Of a stretch of 18,275 bases of DNA, positions 1 to 7,937 are shown piece after piece. The DNA is from Pseudomonadota bacterium. GTDB lineage: Bacteria > Pseudomonadota > Gammaproteobacteria > Burkholderiales > Rhodocyclaceae. The notes below the pieces were generated by a model, which was not told the origin of the DNA, did not search any database, and saw only the letters and a program-made list of their open reading frames with translations. The stretch covers positions 1-18,275 of the forward strand of contig JAJZPJ010000029.1 in assembly GCA_021811225.1 (NCBI GenBank), in the 5' to 3' direction. Made by a program: the position numbers and the translations under genes. Each line of letters opens with the position of its first letter. Within the stretch, counting starts at the first letter, position 1.

Positions 1-69
1 CACGCCGCTGCGCGGCATAAGTGCTCGTAATCGTCTCCGGGCAACTGCGCCCGGGGACGAAACGAGCAC
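1..69. repeat. Two-hairpin palindromic element, left-edge copy
   Basis: A short GC-rich hairpin (4-8 pairs with 12-16, 3-nt loop) is followed by ATAA and a long interrupted hairpin. The outer stem pairs 21-28 with 62-69, the inner stem pairs 32-42 with 49-59 (11 pairs, one G-U), and the loop is 6 nt (43-48). The long hairpin abuts the TAG stop of the minus-strand gene at 69. No T-run follows on either strand, so it is a poor intrinsic terminator. A second copy with matching spacing and a partly different sequence lies at 17917-18002. The true left limit may lie outside the window. It resembles a REP-type or MITE-like repeat, but I do not recognise a named family. Confidence 0.7.
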
Positions 70-575
70 TAAATCTGGCCGATGAAATCCTTTTTGCCGA
101 TGTCCACGCCGCAGTGGCGCAGGATGGCGTAGGCGGTGGTGGTGTGGAAAAAGAAATTCGGCAGCGCATGGTGCAGCAGGTAGGTCTGCCCCTTGAGGGT
201 CTTGTCGCTGCCGCCGACCTTCAGGGTGATGTCGCGAGCCTCGGAACCGTCGATCTGCGTCGGCTTCAGGGTATTGATGAAGGCGACGGTTTTTTCGATC
301 CGGGCCTTGAGCTCGGCGAAGCTCGCCTCGTTGTCCTCGTAGGCGGGCGCTTCGATGCCGGCCAGCCGGGCGACGGCGCGTCTGGCGTGGTCCGCGGCAA
401 TTTGCACCTGACGCGTCAGATTGAACATGTCCGGCGCCAGACGGTAGCCGAGCAGCACCGCAGGATCGATCTTCCTGTCCGCGGCAAAGGCGGCGCCCTT
501 GTCCAGAATCGCGGCGAGATTCTCCAGGGTTTTGAGGAAGACCGGCGCGGATGCCTGGTACATGGATAGCGACAT
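69..575 (-). CDS. DUF1993 family protein (DinB/YfiT-like fold)
   Basis: This 168-aa protein matches the DUF1993 pattern as I know it. It begins MSLSMYQASAPVFLKTL, has an RLAPDMFNL segment followed by a helix rich in A, R and H, and has LLHHALPNFFFH near residues 133-144, ending with the typical FIGQI-like tail. The family has a DinB-like four-helix-bundle fold and no established role; metal binding is possible but unproven. The start is supported by an AAAGGA ribosome site 6 nt before the ATG. The length is normal for the family. The gene is followed immediately by a hairpin element that starts at its stop codon. Its minus-strand neighbour, the DMT permease, ends about 70 bp upstream, so co-transcription is possible. 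Confidence 0.85.
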   Translation of the reverse strand: MSLSMYQASAPVFLKTLENLAAILDKGAAFAADRKIDPAVLLGYRLAPDMFNLTRQVQIAADHARRAVARLAGIEAPAYEDNEASFAELKARIEKTVAFINTLKPTQIDGSEARDITLKVGGSDKTLKGQTYLLHHALPNFFFHTTTAYAILRHCGVDIGKKDFIGQI

Positions 576-644
576 GATGGATCCTTTCGTGATTGGAGTG
601 GATGCTTGCCTGGGCGACGGCGGACGCTGCTTCCGGCGTCGATT

Positions 645-1577
645 CTAAGCTTCTCCGAAGCGGGCGAGCACGATCACCGAAGCGAGAATGATCGCGCCCC
701 CCAGCATTTGCAGCGGAGAAATATGCTCGCCCAGAAAGAGGGCGGCAAAGACGATGGTCGCCAGCGGCTCCAGCGTCGACAGCGTCGAGGCATCCGGCGC
801 CCCCAGCCGCGACAGGCCGGCGAAGAAACAGGCGATCGCCACCACGGTGCACACCAGCGCGATGGCGATGATGGCGCCCCAGCCCGCCAGCGTCAGCGGC
901 GGCGCAAATCCCCGCGCGCAGACGATCAGCCCCGACGACGCAGCGCCCGCCAGCATGATCACCGTCGCCGCGGGTATGGCGCCGACGCCCGTCGTGACGC
1001 GCTCGCCGACGATGATGTAGAGGGAATAGATCAGCGCCGCGGCGAGTCCGAAGACCACCCCCAGCGTCTGGCCGTGCGCGTCGCCGCCGACCGTCAGCGC
1101 CGTCCCCGCCAGCGCCGCCGCGACGGCCGCGGCGCGCAGCGGCCTGAGCATGCGCCGGGCGAGCAGGGCGTGGATCACCGTGACGATGGCGGGATAGAGA
1201 TAGAGCAGCAGCGCGGTCAATCCCGCCGAGGCGTAGGACAGCGCGGAAAAGTAGCACCACGCCTGCCCGACGTAGCCGACCCCGCCCATCAGCATCAATC
1301 CGGCCAGCGCCCGCCCGCGCGGCCAGGCTTGCCGCGTGATCAGCATCCAGCCGGTCATCACCCCGCCGGCGATGGCAAAGCGCAGGAACAGCAGGCTGTC
1401 CAGGCGGATACCCTGCGCATAGGCGATCTTGCCGAAGATCGCCATGGCGCCGAAAGCCACGGCAGACAGGGCGATGAATGCGGCGCCGGCGGTCCGTCCG
1501 CGCAGCGCGGCGGCACTCGGCCGGGCCTGGGGCGGGTGGGCGAGGGTTTTCGCGTCGAGCTCAGCAAGTCGGTTCAT
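645..1577 (-). CDS. DMT superfamily permease (two EamA domains)
   Basis: The 310-aa protein has about ten hydrophobic helices and two EamA-type halves, the standard layout of drug/metabolite transporters of the inner membrane. The first half begins near residue 30 (AFIALSAVAFGAMAIFGKIA) and the second near residue 170 (GVVFGLAAALIYSLYIIVGE). The second half carries the family motif TLEPLATIVFAALFLGE followed by a final helix with GGAIILASVIVL. The substrate cannot be told from sequence; relatives export amino acids or other metabolites. The ATG overlaps the stop of the preceding 60-codon reading frame as ATGA and has no clear ribosome site of its own, so translation is probably coupled. A small inverted repeat (GCTTC/GAAGC, 649-661) sits at the 3' end, without a T-run. 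Confidence 0.88.
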   Translation of the reverse strand: MNRLAELDAKTLAHPPQARPSAAALRGRTAGAAFIALSAVAFGAMAIFGKIAYAQGIRLDSLLFLRFAIAGGVMTGWMLITRQAWPRGRALAGLMLMGGVGYVGQAWCYFSALSYASAGLTALLLYLYPAIVTVIHALLARRMLRPLRAAAVAAALAGTALTVGGDAHGQTLGVVFGLAAALIYSLYIIVGERVTTGVGAIPAATVIMLAGAASSGLIVCARGFAPPLTLAGWGAIIAIALVCTVVAIACFFAGLSRLGAPDASTLSTLEPLATIVFAALFLGEHISPLQMLGGAIILASVIVLARFGEA

Positions 1578-1756
1578 CGGCGGGGATCGTCAGCAAGGGT
1601 TCGTCGTTCGACTACGGAGCCGAGCGCGGCGCCGATGAGCAGCGCGGAGCCGACCAGCAGAAACGGCGGCATCCGCGCCAATTGCAAGGCCAGGGTGGCC
1701 AGCGTGCGCCAGAGCAAAACGGCAGCGAGGGACTGGCCGATGGGTTTCGACTGCAT
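1574..1756 (-). pseudogene. N-terminal fragment of a second DMT-type permease
   Basis: This 60-codon frame encodes one to two hydrophobic helices. The stretch LATLALQLARMPPFLLVGSA resembles the first two helices of a different DMT subfamily, after which the frame ends in a polar tail (VVERRTLADDPRR). Full-length relatives have about 280-300 residues, so this is best read as a remnant left by a deletion that joined two DMT genes. It could also be a small membrane protein. Its TGA overlaps the ATG of the complete permease (ATGA), which suggests it is still translated and couples expression of the gene downstream. No strong ribosome site precedes its ATG. The family resemblance is from recollection of the motif, not a search. 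Confidence 0.5.
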
Positions 1757-1846
1757 AGACTGCTGTTCAAATGCTTATCCGACGGAGTATGCCAGATCCG
1801 CTTCCTGGGCACCGGAAATTCCGCGCGACTATTACTTTAGTCAAAG

Positions 1847-1876
1847 TTGGCGGCGACCGGATTTTTCCAATAAGAT
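1847..1876 (+). promoter_or_regulatory. Possible sigma-70 promoter for the 1902 operon
   Basis: TTGGCG (1847-1852) and TAAGAT (1871-1876) are separated by 18 bp in the divergent 145-bp gap between the minus-strand DMT fragment and the plus-strand gene. The region is more AT-rich than its surroundings. The -10 match is weak (4 of 6), so this is a candidate only. I see nothing else definable in 1757-1901 apart from the 5-codon frame at 1885. Confidence 0.3.
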
Positions 1877-1884
1877 TGGCCTCC

Positions 1885-1902
1885 ATGAGTGATTTGCGCT
1901 GA
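1885..1902 (+). other. Five-codon leader frame overlapping the next start
   Basis: ATG AGT GAT TTG CGC TGA encodes MSDLR. Its stop shares one base with the ATG of the GGDEF-EAL gene (TGATG at 1900-1904). The large gene has only a weak ribosome site, so reinitiation from this minicistron is conceivable. No good ribosome site precedes this ATG either, and so short a frame can occur by chance. Confidence 0.2.
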
Positions 1903-4900
1903 TGTCTATCTTCTCCTACCGGGCCGTTGCGCGCAGGCTTTGGCGTTTGCTGCTGCCCTGCGCGTTGCTCTTCGGTCGCTGCGCCGCGGCGCCGCCGCCC
2001 GTACCCCCGCCCTTATCTCCGCCCCCTCTCTCCGGCAAGAACCTGCTGCTGCTCTATTCCTACGGCTACGGCGGCCGGGGCGTGGAGAAATTCAATCAGA
2101 GCCTGCTCGCCACCTTGAAGGCCGCCGGGATCGGCGTCGATCATATTTATGCCGAGTACCTGGACCTGGAGCGCAACCGCGACGACCCGCAGTACCGGGC
2201 GCGCCTGCAGGATCTGCTGGCGTACAAATATGCGCAGCGGCACATCGATCTGTTGCTCACCGTGCAGCAGCCGGCGCTGGATTTCCTGCTGCGCGAGGGC
2301 CGGGATATCGCCCCGGGGGCACCGGCCATCACGGGGCAGGCGCCGGCGCCGGACGCCGCCGCGGCGCACGGCCGCCGTCTGGTCAGCGAACTGGCCCACT
2401 TCGACATCAAGGGCACGCTGGAGCGGGCCCTGGAACTGTTTCCCAAGACCCGGCGGGTGCTGTTCGTCGCGGGCAGGAGCGAGGCCGACCAGCGCGTCGC
2501 GCAGGAGGCCCTGCGCGTCGCGCGCCCCTGGGCGGGAAAACTGGCGATCGAGACCACCGGCAATCTTTCCCTGGCGGCGATGCTCGCGCGGGTCGCCCAT
2601 CTGCCGCCGCGGAGCATCGTCATTTTCACGCAATACAATCGGGATGCCGAAGGCCGGGCCACGCTGGCCTACGAGGTCGAGCGGCAGGTCGTCAAGGCCG
2701 CCGCTGCGCCGGTGTTCGGCCTCTACGATTTCAACCTCGAAGACGGCGGCATCGGCGGCTCGGTGATCAGCGTGACCGCCCTGGGCGAACAGACCGGACA
2801 GCTGGCGCTGGCCCTGCTCTCGGGCAAGTTCGCCTCCGGCCGGCAGGTGACCGAGGTGCGCAGCCGCGCGGTGCCGGTCTTCGACTGGCCGCAGATCGAG
2901 CGCTGGGGCGGCGATCCGCGCCGGCTGCCGAAGAACAGCGTCTTCGTCGGTCGCGAGCCCAGCCTGTGGCAGCGGGACCGGGAGCTGATCGTCGGCGTCG
3001 GGCTGGTCATCCTGGCGCAGACCCTGCTGCTCGCCGCCTTGCTGGTGAACCGGCGGCAGAGGAAGCTGGCCGAGCTTAGACTGAGCGAGAGCGAGAAGCG
3101 CTTCCGCACCCTGGTCGAGCACGCGCCCGATGCCATCGTCGTTTATGACGTCGATCTGGGACTTTTCGTCGATGCCAATACCCAGGCGGAGGAACTGTTC
3201 GGCTGCAACCGCGAGGCCTTGCTGAGCCGGGGGCCGGAGGACTTCTATCCGGCCGGGCAATTCGAGGGCTCGTCGGTCGCCGAGAGCGTCCGCTCGGCCA
3301 TCGCGCGGACGATGGCCGGAGAGCCGGTCCTGATCGAGCGCCTGGTCCGCAACGCCCGGGGCCGCGACCTGAGCTGCGAAGTGCGCCTGATCGGGCTGCC
3401 TTCGAGCGGGCGCAGGCTGCTGCGCGCGAGCTATATCGACATCACCGAGCGCCGCGCCGCCGAAGCGAAAATCCGGCGCCTGACCCAACTCTACGCGGCG
3501 CTCAGCCAGTGCAACCAGGCCATCGTGCGCTGCGTCAGCGAAGAGGCACTGTTCCCGCAGATCTGCCGCGATGCGGTGCGCTTCGGCGGCATCAAAATGG
3601 CGTGGATCGGCATGGTGGACCCGGACGGCCAGCGGGTCCGGCCGGTCTCGTCGTTCGGCGAGGGCGCCGACTATCTTGAGGGCATCGAGATTCTGCTCGC
3701 CGCCGATCCCGCCGCGCGCGGCCCGGTGGCCAGCGCCATTCGCGACAACCAGCCGTTCTGGTGCCAGGACTTTCCCCACGATCCGCGCACGGCGCCCTGG
3801 CACGAGCGCGCCGCGACCTACGGCTGGGGCAGCATGGCGGCGCTGCCGCTCACCCGGGGCGGGGTGGCCGTCGGCGCCTTCGCGCTCTACTCCGCCGCAG
3901 CCGATGCCTTCGACCAGGAGGCGCGCGATCTGCTGACCGAGATGGCCGCGGACATCAGCTTCGCGCTGGACAGCTTCGCCCACGAGGCCGAACGCCGGCG
4001 CGCCGAGGGGCAGCTGCAGCTCGCCGCCAAGGTCTATGAGCAGAGCACCGAGGGCATCATCATCACCGACGCCCGGCGCAACATCGTCTCGGTCAACCGG
4101 GCCTTCACCGAGATCACCGGTTACAGCGAAGCGGAGGTCCTGGGCCGCAATCCGAATCTGCTCTCGTCCGGCCGTCAGGATGCGGATTTCTACCGCGCCA
4201 TGTGGCAGGCCATCGACGAGCAGGGCAGTTGGGCGGGCGAAATCTGGAACCGCCGCAAGAATGGCGGCATCTATCCGGAGTGGCTGTCGATCAGCCGCCT
4301 GGTCGATGCCGGCGGCGCCACGACCCACTATATCGGCATATTCAGCGACATCACCCAGCACAAGGCGGCGGACGAGCACATCCACTGGCTGGCGCACTTC
4401 GATGCGCTCACCGGCCTGCCCAACCGCGTGCTGCTCGCCGACCGCAGCAAACGCGCTCTCGGTCAGGCGCAGCGCAGCGGCGAATCCGTGGCGCTGATGT
4501 TTCTCGACCTCGACCGCTTCAAGAACATCAACGACACGCTCGGCCACCGCGTCGGCGATGCCCTGCTGATCGAGGTGGGCAAGCGCCTGTCGGCCCTGGT
4601 CCGCGCCCAGGACACGGTCTCGCGTTCGGGCGGCGACGAATTCATCCTGATCCTGCCGGAGACCGATGCCGACGGCGCCGCGCGTCTGGCGGAAAAATTG
4701 ATCGAGGCCGCGACCCTGCCCTACCGGGTCGAACAGTACGAGTTGAACGTCAGCGCTTCCATCGGCATCGCCGTCTATCCCGACGACGGCGAGGAGTTCG
4801 ACGCGCTGCTGAAGTGCGCCGACACCGCCATGTACGGCGCCAAGCGGGCCGGCCGCAACGGCTTCAATTTCTACACCAGCGAAATGCAGTCGCGCGCGGC

Positions 4901-5687
4901 GCGCATCATGCAATTGGAGAACGCGCTGCGCCGGGCCATCGACGGCGGCCAGCTGCAATTGCATTACCAGGCCCAGGGCTCCTTGCGCGACGGCCGGGTG
5001 ATCGGCGCCGAAGCGCTGCTGCGCTGGCGGCATCCCGAGTTGGGCATGATCGCGCCGACGGAGTTCATTCCGCTGGCCGAGGAGAGCGGCCAGATCCTGG
5101 CGATCGGAGAATGGGTGCTGAAGACCGCCGTGCGCCAGTGCAAGGACTGGCTAGACGGCGGCCTGGGGGAGATCGTGATCGCGGTCAATCTCTCGGCGGT
5201 GCAGTTCCGCCATCCCCGTCTGCCCGAGCTGATCATGAAGACCCTCGACGAGGCGGGACTGCCGCCGCGCTATCTGGAGCTGGAACTGACCGAGGGGATC
5301 ACCCTGTCCGACCCCTTGGGCGCCATCGCGGTGATGAACCGTCTGCACGAGCAGGGCGTCCGCATGTCGATCGACGATTTCGGCACCGGCTACTCTTCGC
5401 TCAGTTATCTCAAGCGCTTCAAGGTCTACAAGCTCAAGATCGATCGGAGCTTCGTGCGCGACATCGCCGTCGATGCGGACGACAAGGCCATCGTCGGCGC
5501 CATCATCAGCCTGGCCGACAGTCTCGGCCTGAAAACCATCGCCGAGGGCGTGGAGACGGAAGAACAGCGGGTCTACCTGCGCGACCAGGGCTGCGACGAA
5601 ATCCAGGGCTATCTCTACAGCCATCCGCTGCCCGCGGGCGAGTTCGAAGCCTTCGTCCGGGGACGGCCGAGCTATGATGCGTCGTGA
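1902..5687 (+). CDS. Membrane GGDEF-EAL protein with periplasmic ligand-binding-like, PAS, GAF and PAS domains
   Basis: This 1261-aa protein probably makes and/or degrades cyclic di-GMP at the inner membrane. A signal-peptide-like N-terminus (1-29) is followed by a Pro-rich linker and a periplasmic region (about 45-355) resembling ABC substrate-binding-like sensor domains (KNLLLLYSYG, EYLDLERN, LAYKYAQRHIDLLL). A membrane helix spans about 361-383. PAS (398-513), GAF (551-690) and a second PAS (704-822) follow. The GGDEF domain has intact GGDEF at 910-914, preceded by an RAQD inhibitory-site motif. The EAL domain has EAL at 1037-1039, VNLSA, DDFGTGYSS, AEGVE and QGY, all expected catalytic motifs. 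Both activities look possible; which dominates cannot be told. The stop overlaps the GTG of an upstream-extended MarR frame, so it probably heads the operon. Its GAF-PAS module resembles that of the 14042-17647 gene. Confidence 0.93.
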   Translation: MSIFSYRAVARRLWRLLLPCALLFGRCAAAPPPVPPPLSPPPLSGKNLLLLYSYGYGGRGVEKFNQSLLATLKAAGIGVDHIYAEYLDLERNRDDPQYRARLQDLLAYKYAQRHIDLLLTVQQPALDFLLREGRDIAPGAPAITGQAPAPDAAAAHGRRLVSELAHFDIKGTLERALELFPKTRRVLFVAGRSEADQRVAQEALRVARPWAGKLAIETTGNLSLAAMLARVAHLPPRSIVIFTQYNRDAEGRATLAYEVERQVVKAAAAPVFGLYDFNLEDGGIGGSVISVTALGEQTGQLALALLSGKFASGRQVTEVRSRAVPVFDWPQIERWGGDPRRLPKNSVFVGREPSLWQRDRELIVGVGLVILAQTLLLAALLVNRRQRKLAELRLSESEKRFRTLVEHAPDAIVVYDVDLGLFVDANTQAEELFGCNREALLSRGPEDFYPAGQFEGSSVAESVRSAIARTMAGEPVLIERLVRNARGRDLSCEVRLIGLPSSGRRLLRASYIDITERRAAEAKIRRLTQLYAALSQCNQAIVRCVSEEALFPQICRDAVRFGGIKMAWIGMVDPDGQRVRPVSSFGEGADYLEGIEILLAADPAARGPVASAIRDNQPFWCQDFPHDPRTAPWHERAATYGWGSMAALPLTRGGVAVGAFALYSAAADAFDQEARDLLTEMAADISFALDSFAHEAERRRAEGQLQLAAKVYEQSTEGIIITDARRNIVSVNRAFTEITGYSEAEVLGRNPNLLSSGRQDADFYRAMWQAIDEQGSWAGEIWNRRKNGGIYPEWLSISRLVDAGGATTHYIGIFSDITQHKAADEHIHWLAHFDALTGLPNRVLLADRSKRALGQAQRSGESVALMFLDLDRFKNINDTLGHRVGDALLIEVGKRLSALVRAQDTVSRSGGDEFILILPETDADGAARLAEKLIEAATLPYRVEQYELNVSASIGIAVYPDDGEEFDALLKCADTAMYGAKRAGRNGFNFYTSEMQSRAARIMQLENALRRAIDGGQLQLHYQAQGSLRDGRVIGAEALLRWRHPELGMIAPTEFIPLAEESGQILAIGEWVLKTAVRQCKDWLDGGLGEIVIAVNLSAVQFRHPRLPELIMKTLDEAGLPPRYLELELTEGITLSDPLGAIAVMNRLHEQGVRMSIDDFGTGYSSLSYLKRFKVYKLKIDRSFVRDIAVDADDKAIVGAIISLADSLGLKTIAEGVETEEQRVYLRDQGCDEIQGYLYSHPLPAGEFEAFVRGRPSYDAS

Positions 5688-5690
5688 CGC

Positions 5691-5701
5691 CGAAGGGAGA
5701 G
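5691..5701 (+). promoter_or_regulatory. Ribosome site deciding the MarR start
   Basis: GAAGGGAGAG lies about 10 nt before ATG 5711. It favours this start over the in-frame GTG at 5684, which overlaps the stop of the preceding gene and has no ribosome site. Confidence 0.55.
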
Positions 5702-5710
5702 CCAGCAAAA

Positions 5711-6154
5711 ATGTCCGAGCGCAAGATGTCGAAGGCCGAGTACGAAGCGCTCGCCTTGTTCCGCTACCAGTTGCGCCGTTTCCTTCGTTTCAGCGAAGAG
5801 CTGACGCGCAGACATGGGGTGACGCCGCTGCAGTATCAGTTGATGCTGCAGATCAAGGGCTTTCCCGGGCGCGACTGGGCGACGCTGGTCGAACTGGCCG
5901 AGCGGCTGCAGGCCAAGCATCACGGCGTCGTGGCGCTCGTCTCCCGCTGCGAGGCGGCCGGACTGGTGACGCGCAACGCCAGCCGCGGCGATCTGCGTCT
6001 GGTCGAGGTGAAGCTGACCCCGAAGGGCGAGCGATGTCTGGAGCTGCTGGCCGGCCTGCACCGCGCCGAGCATCTGTCGATGCGGGTCGAGATCACCCTG
6101 CCCGATTTCAAGAAGCAGCCGGACGAGGATACCGATGTGCGGCATCTGCGGTGA
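5711..6154 (+). CDS. MarR-family transcriptional regulator
   Basis: About 147 residues from ATG 5711. The N-terminal helix (YEALALFRYQLRRFLRFSEE) is followed by the MarR winged helix-turn-helix: HGVTPLQYQLMLQIKG, the recognition part LAERLQAKHHGVVALVSRCE, and a wing (ASRGDLRLVEVKLTPKGE). It is a dimeric DNA-binding repressor or activator by family; the ligand is unknown. It overlaps asnO by 20 nt and follows the GGDEF-EAL stop by 23 nt, or by GTGA overlap if the longer start is used, so all three are probably one transcript. From memory, a MarR gene next to the NAGGN amidotransferase also occurs in Pseudomonas aeruginosa (PA3458-PA3459), which suggests it controls the osmolyte genes. That role is inference. 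Confidence 0.88.
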   Translation: MSERKMSKAEYEALALFRYQLRRFLRFSEELTRRHGVTPLQYQLMLQIKGFPGRDWATLVELAERLQAKHHGVVALVSRCEAAGLVTRNASRGDLRLVEVKLTPKGERCLELLAGLHRAEHLSMRVEITLPDFKKQPDEDTDVRHLR

Positions 6155-7928
6155 ACTGAGGTTCGACGGCGGCTCGCCCGATCTGGCGGCGATCGGGCGC
6201 ATGACCGGGCAGCTGGCGCGCCGCGGGCCGGACCACGCCGGGACCTTCGCCGACGGGCCGCTCGCGCTCGGCCACCGGCGGCTGGCGATCATCGATCTGT
6301 CGGCGAGCGCCGACCAGCCGATGGTGGACCCGGCGCTGCAGTTGTCCCTGGTGTTCAACGGCACGATCTACAACTACCGGGAGCTGCGCGCCGAACTCAT
6401 TGCTGCGGGCTATCTCTTCTTCTCCGAGAGCGACAGCGAGGTCATCCTCAAGGCCTACCACGCCTGGGGCGAAGCCTGCGTGCAGCGCTTCTACGGCATG
6501 TTCGCGTTCGCCGTCTGGGACCTGCGCCGCGCCCGCCTGTTCCTGGCGCGCGACCGCTTCGGCATCAAGCCGCTCTATCTGGCCCGCGACGGGCGGCGCC
6601 TGCGCTTCGCCTCCAGCGTCCAGGCGCTGCTGGCCGGCGGCGGCATCGACACCCGGCTCGATCCGGTCGCGCTGCATCACCACTTCACGCTGCACGCCGT
6701 GGTGCCGGCGCCGCGCACGGTGCTCGCCGGCGTGCGCAAGCTGCCGCCGGCCTCGACCATGACCCTGGGCGCGGACGGCGCGACCGAGCAGCGGACCTAC
6801 TGGACCCTGGATGCGACGCGCCCCGCCCGGCCGCTGGCGGAAGCCGACTGGCTGGCCGAGACGCGCCGGGTGCTCGCGCGCGCGCTCGAGCGCCACCGTC
6901 TCGCCGCCGACGTGCCGGTGGGCGTGCTGCTCTCGGGCGGGCTGGATTCGAGCCTCCTGGTCGGCCTGCTGGCCGATCACGTGGACGACCTGCTGACCTT
7001 TTCGATCGGCTTCGAGGATGTCGGCGCCGGCGCCGAGAAGGCCGACGAGTTCGAGTATTCCGACCTGATCGCGCAGCGCTTCAACACCCGCCATCACCGC
7101 CATCTGATCGCCAACAGCGAGGTGCTGGCGCGCCTGCCCGAGGCGGTCGCGGCGATGAGCGAACCGATGGTCAGCCACGACGTGATCGCCTTCTATCTGC
7201 TCGCCGAGCGGGTGTCGAAGCAGGTGAAGGTGGCGTTGAGCGGTCAGGGCGCCGACGAGGTGTTCGGCGGCTACTTCTGGTATCCGCGCATGGAGGCCGA
7301 GGCCGGCCCGGCCGTGGAGCGCTTCGGCCGGCACTATTTCGACCGCGACCACGGCGAATATCTGGAGATGGTCGCGCCGAGCTATCACCTGCCCGACGTC
7401 AGCGCCGAACTGGTGGCGCGCGAACTGGCCAGGCCGCAGGCCGACGGCTTTCTCGACCAGGTCTGGCGCTTCGACGCCACCACCCTGATCGTCGACGATC
7501 CGGTCAAGCGCGTCGACAACATGCCGATGGCCTGGGGCCTGGAGGCGCGGGTGCCGTTTCTGGACCACGAACTGGTCGAACTCGCCGCCAGGATGCCGCC
7601 CGAACTCAAGCTCAGGGAGGGCGGCAAGTATCCGCTCAAGGCCATCGCCCGCGGCGTGATCCCCGATGCGGTCATCGACCGGAGCAAGGGCTACTTCCCG
7701 GTGCCGGCGTTGAAGCACGTGCGCGGCCCGTTTCTGGAGCTGATGCGCGGCATCCTGCAATCGGAGGCCTGCCTGCGCCGCGGCCTGTACCAGCGCGCCT
7801 ACGTCGATCGGCTGCTGGCGGCGCCGGAGGCGGCGGAAAACTTCACGCGCATCCAGGGCAGCAAGCTGTGGCACCTGGCGCTGCTGGAGTGGTGGCTGCA
7901 GGTGAACGTGGATGGCGTGCCGCAGTGA
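6135..7928 (+). CDS. asnO: N-acetylglutaminylglutamine amidotransferase (asparagine synthase family)
   Basis: This 597-aa cytoplasmic enzyme has the class II glutaminase domain with the catalytic Cys2 (MCGICG), RRGPDH, GHRRLAIIDLS and NGTIYNY. The synthetase domain has the PP-loop SGGLDSS at 267-273 and SGQGADEVFGGY from about 369. The sequence fits the subgroup that amidates N-acetylglutaminylglutamine with glutamine nitrogen and ATP, giving the osmoprotectant NAGGN, rather than AsnB; this is family recognition from memory. The ATG has a GAGG ribosome site 6 nt upstream, inside the MarR gene. The usual partners, the ngg-type acetyltransferase/ligase and a peptidase, do not follow. Instead a convergent cheV ends 9 bp downstream, with no room for a separate terminator. 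The gene itself looks complete. Confidence 0.87.
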   Translation: MCGICGELRFDGGSPDLAAIGRMTGQLARRGPDHAGTFADGPLALGHRRLAIIDLSASADQPMVDPALQLSLVFNGTIYNYRELRAELIAAGYLFFSESDSEVILKAYHAWGEACVQRFYGMFAFAVWDLRRARLFLARDRFGIKPLYLARDGRRLRFASSVQALLAGGGIDTRLDPVALHHHFTLHAVVPAPRTVLAGVRKLPPASTMTLGADGATEQRTYWTLDATRPARPLAEADWLAETRRVLARALERHRLAADVPVGVLLSGGLDSSLLVGLLADHVDDLLTFSIGFEDVGAGAEKADEFEYSDLIAQRFNTRHHRHLIANSEVLARLPEAVAAMSEPMVSHDVIAFYLLAERVSKQVKVALSGQGADEVFGGYFWYPRMEAEAGPAVERFGRHYFDRDHGEYLEMVAPSYHLPDVSAELVARELARPQADGFLDQVWRFDATTLIVDDPVKRVDNMPMAWGLEARVPFLDHELVELAARMPPELKLREGGKYPLKAIARGVIPDAVIDRSKGYFPVPALKHVRGPFLELMRGILQSEACLRRGLYQRAYVDRLLAAPEAAENFTRIQGSKLWHLALLEWWLQVNVDGVPQ

Positions 7929-7937
7929 GGTCCGCCC

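Noticed and set aside
1..69. Integron attC site or intrinsic terminator
   Set aside because: No GTTRRRY/RYYYAAC core sites are present, and no T-run follows the hairpin on either strand.
606..1892. A 428-codon plus-strand frame over the DMT permease
   Set aside because: Very Arg, Gln and Gly-rich with no recognisable domain, while the minus strand encodes a clear ten-helix permease.
2013..5033. A 1006-codon open frame antisense to the first GGDEF-EAL gene
   Set aside because: It mirrors the codon pattern of a GC-rich gene, has low-complexity composition and no family motifs; the sense frame has complete catalytic motifs.
5684..5710. GTG start of the MarR gene giving a GTGA overlap
   Set aside because: The ATG at 5711 has a good ribosome site and fits the family's N-terminus; the GTG extension adds nine poorly conserved-looking residues.
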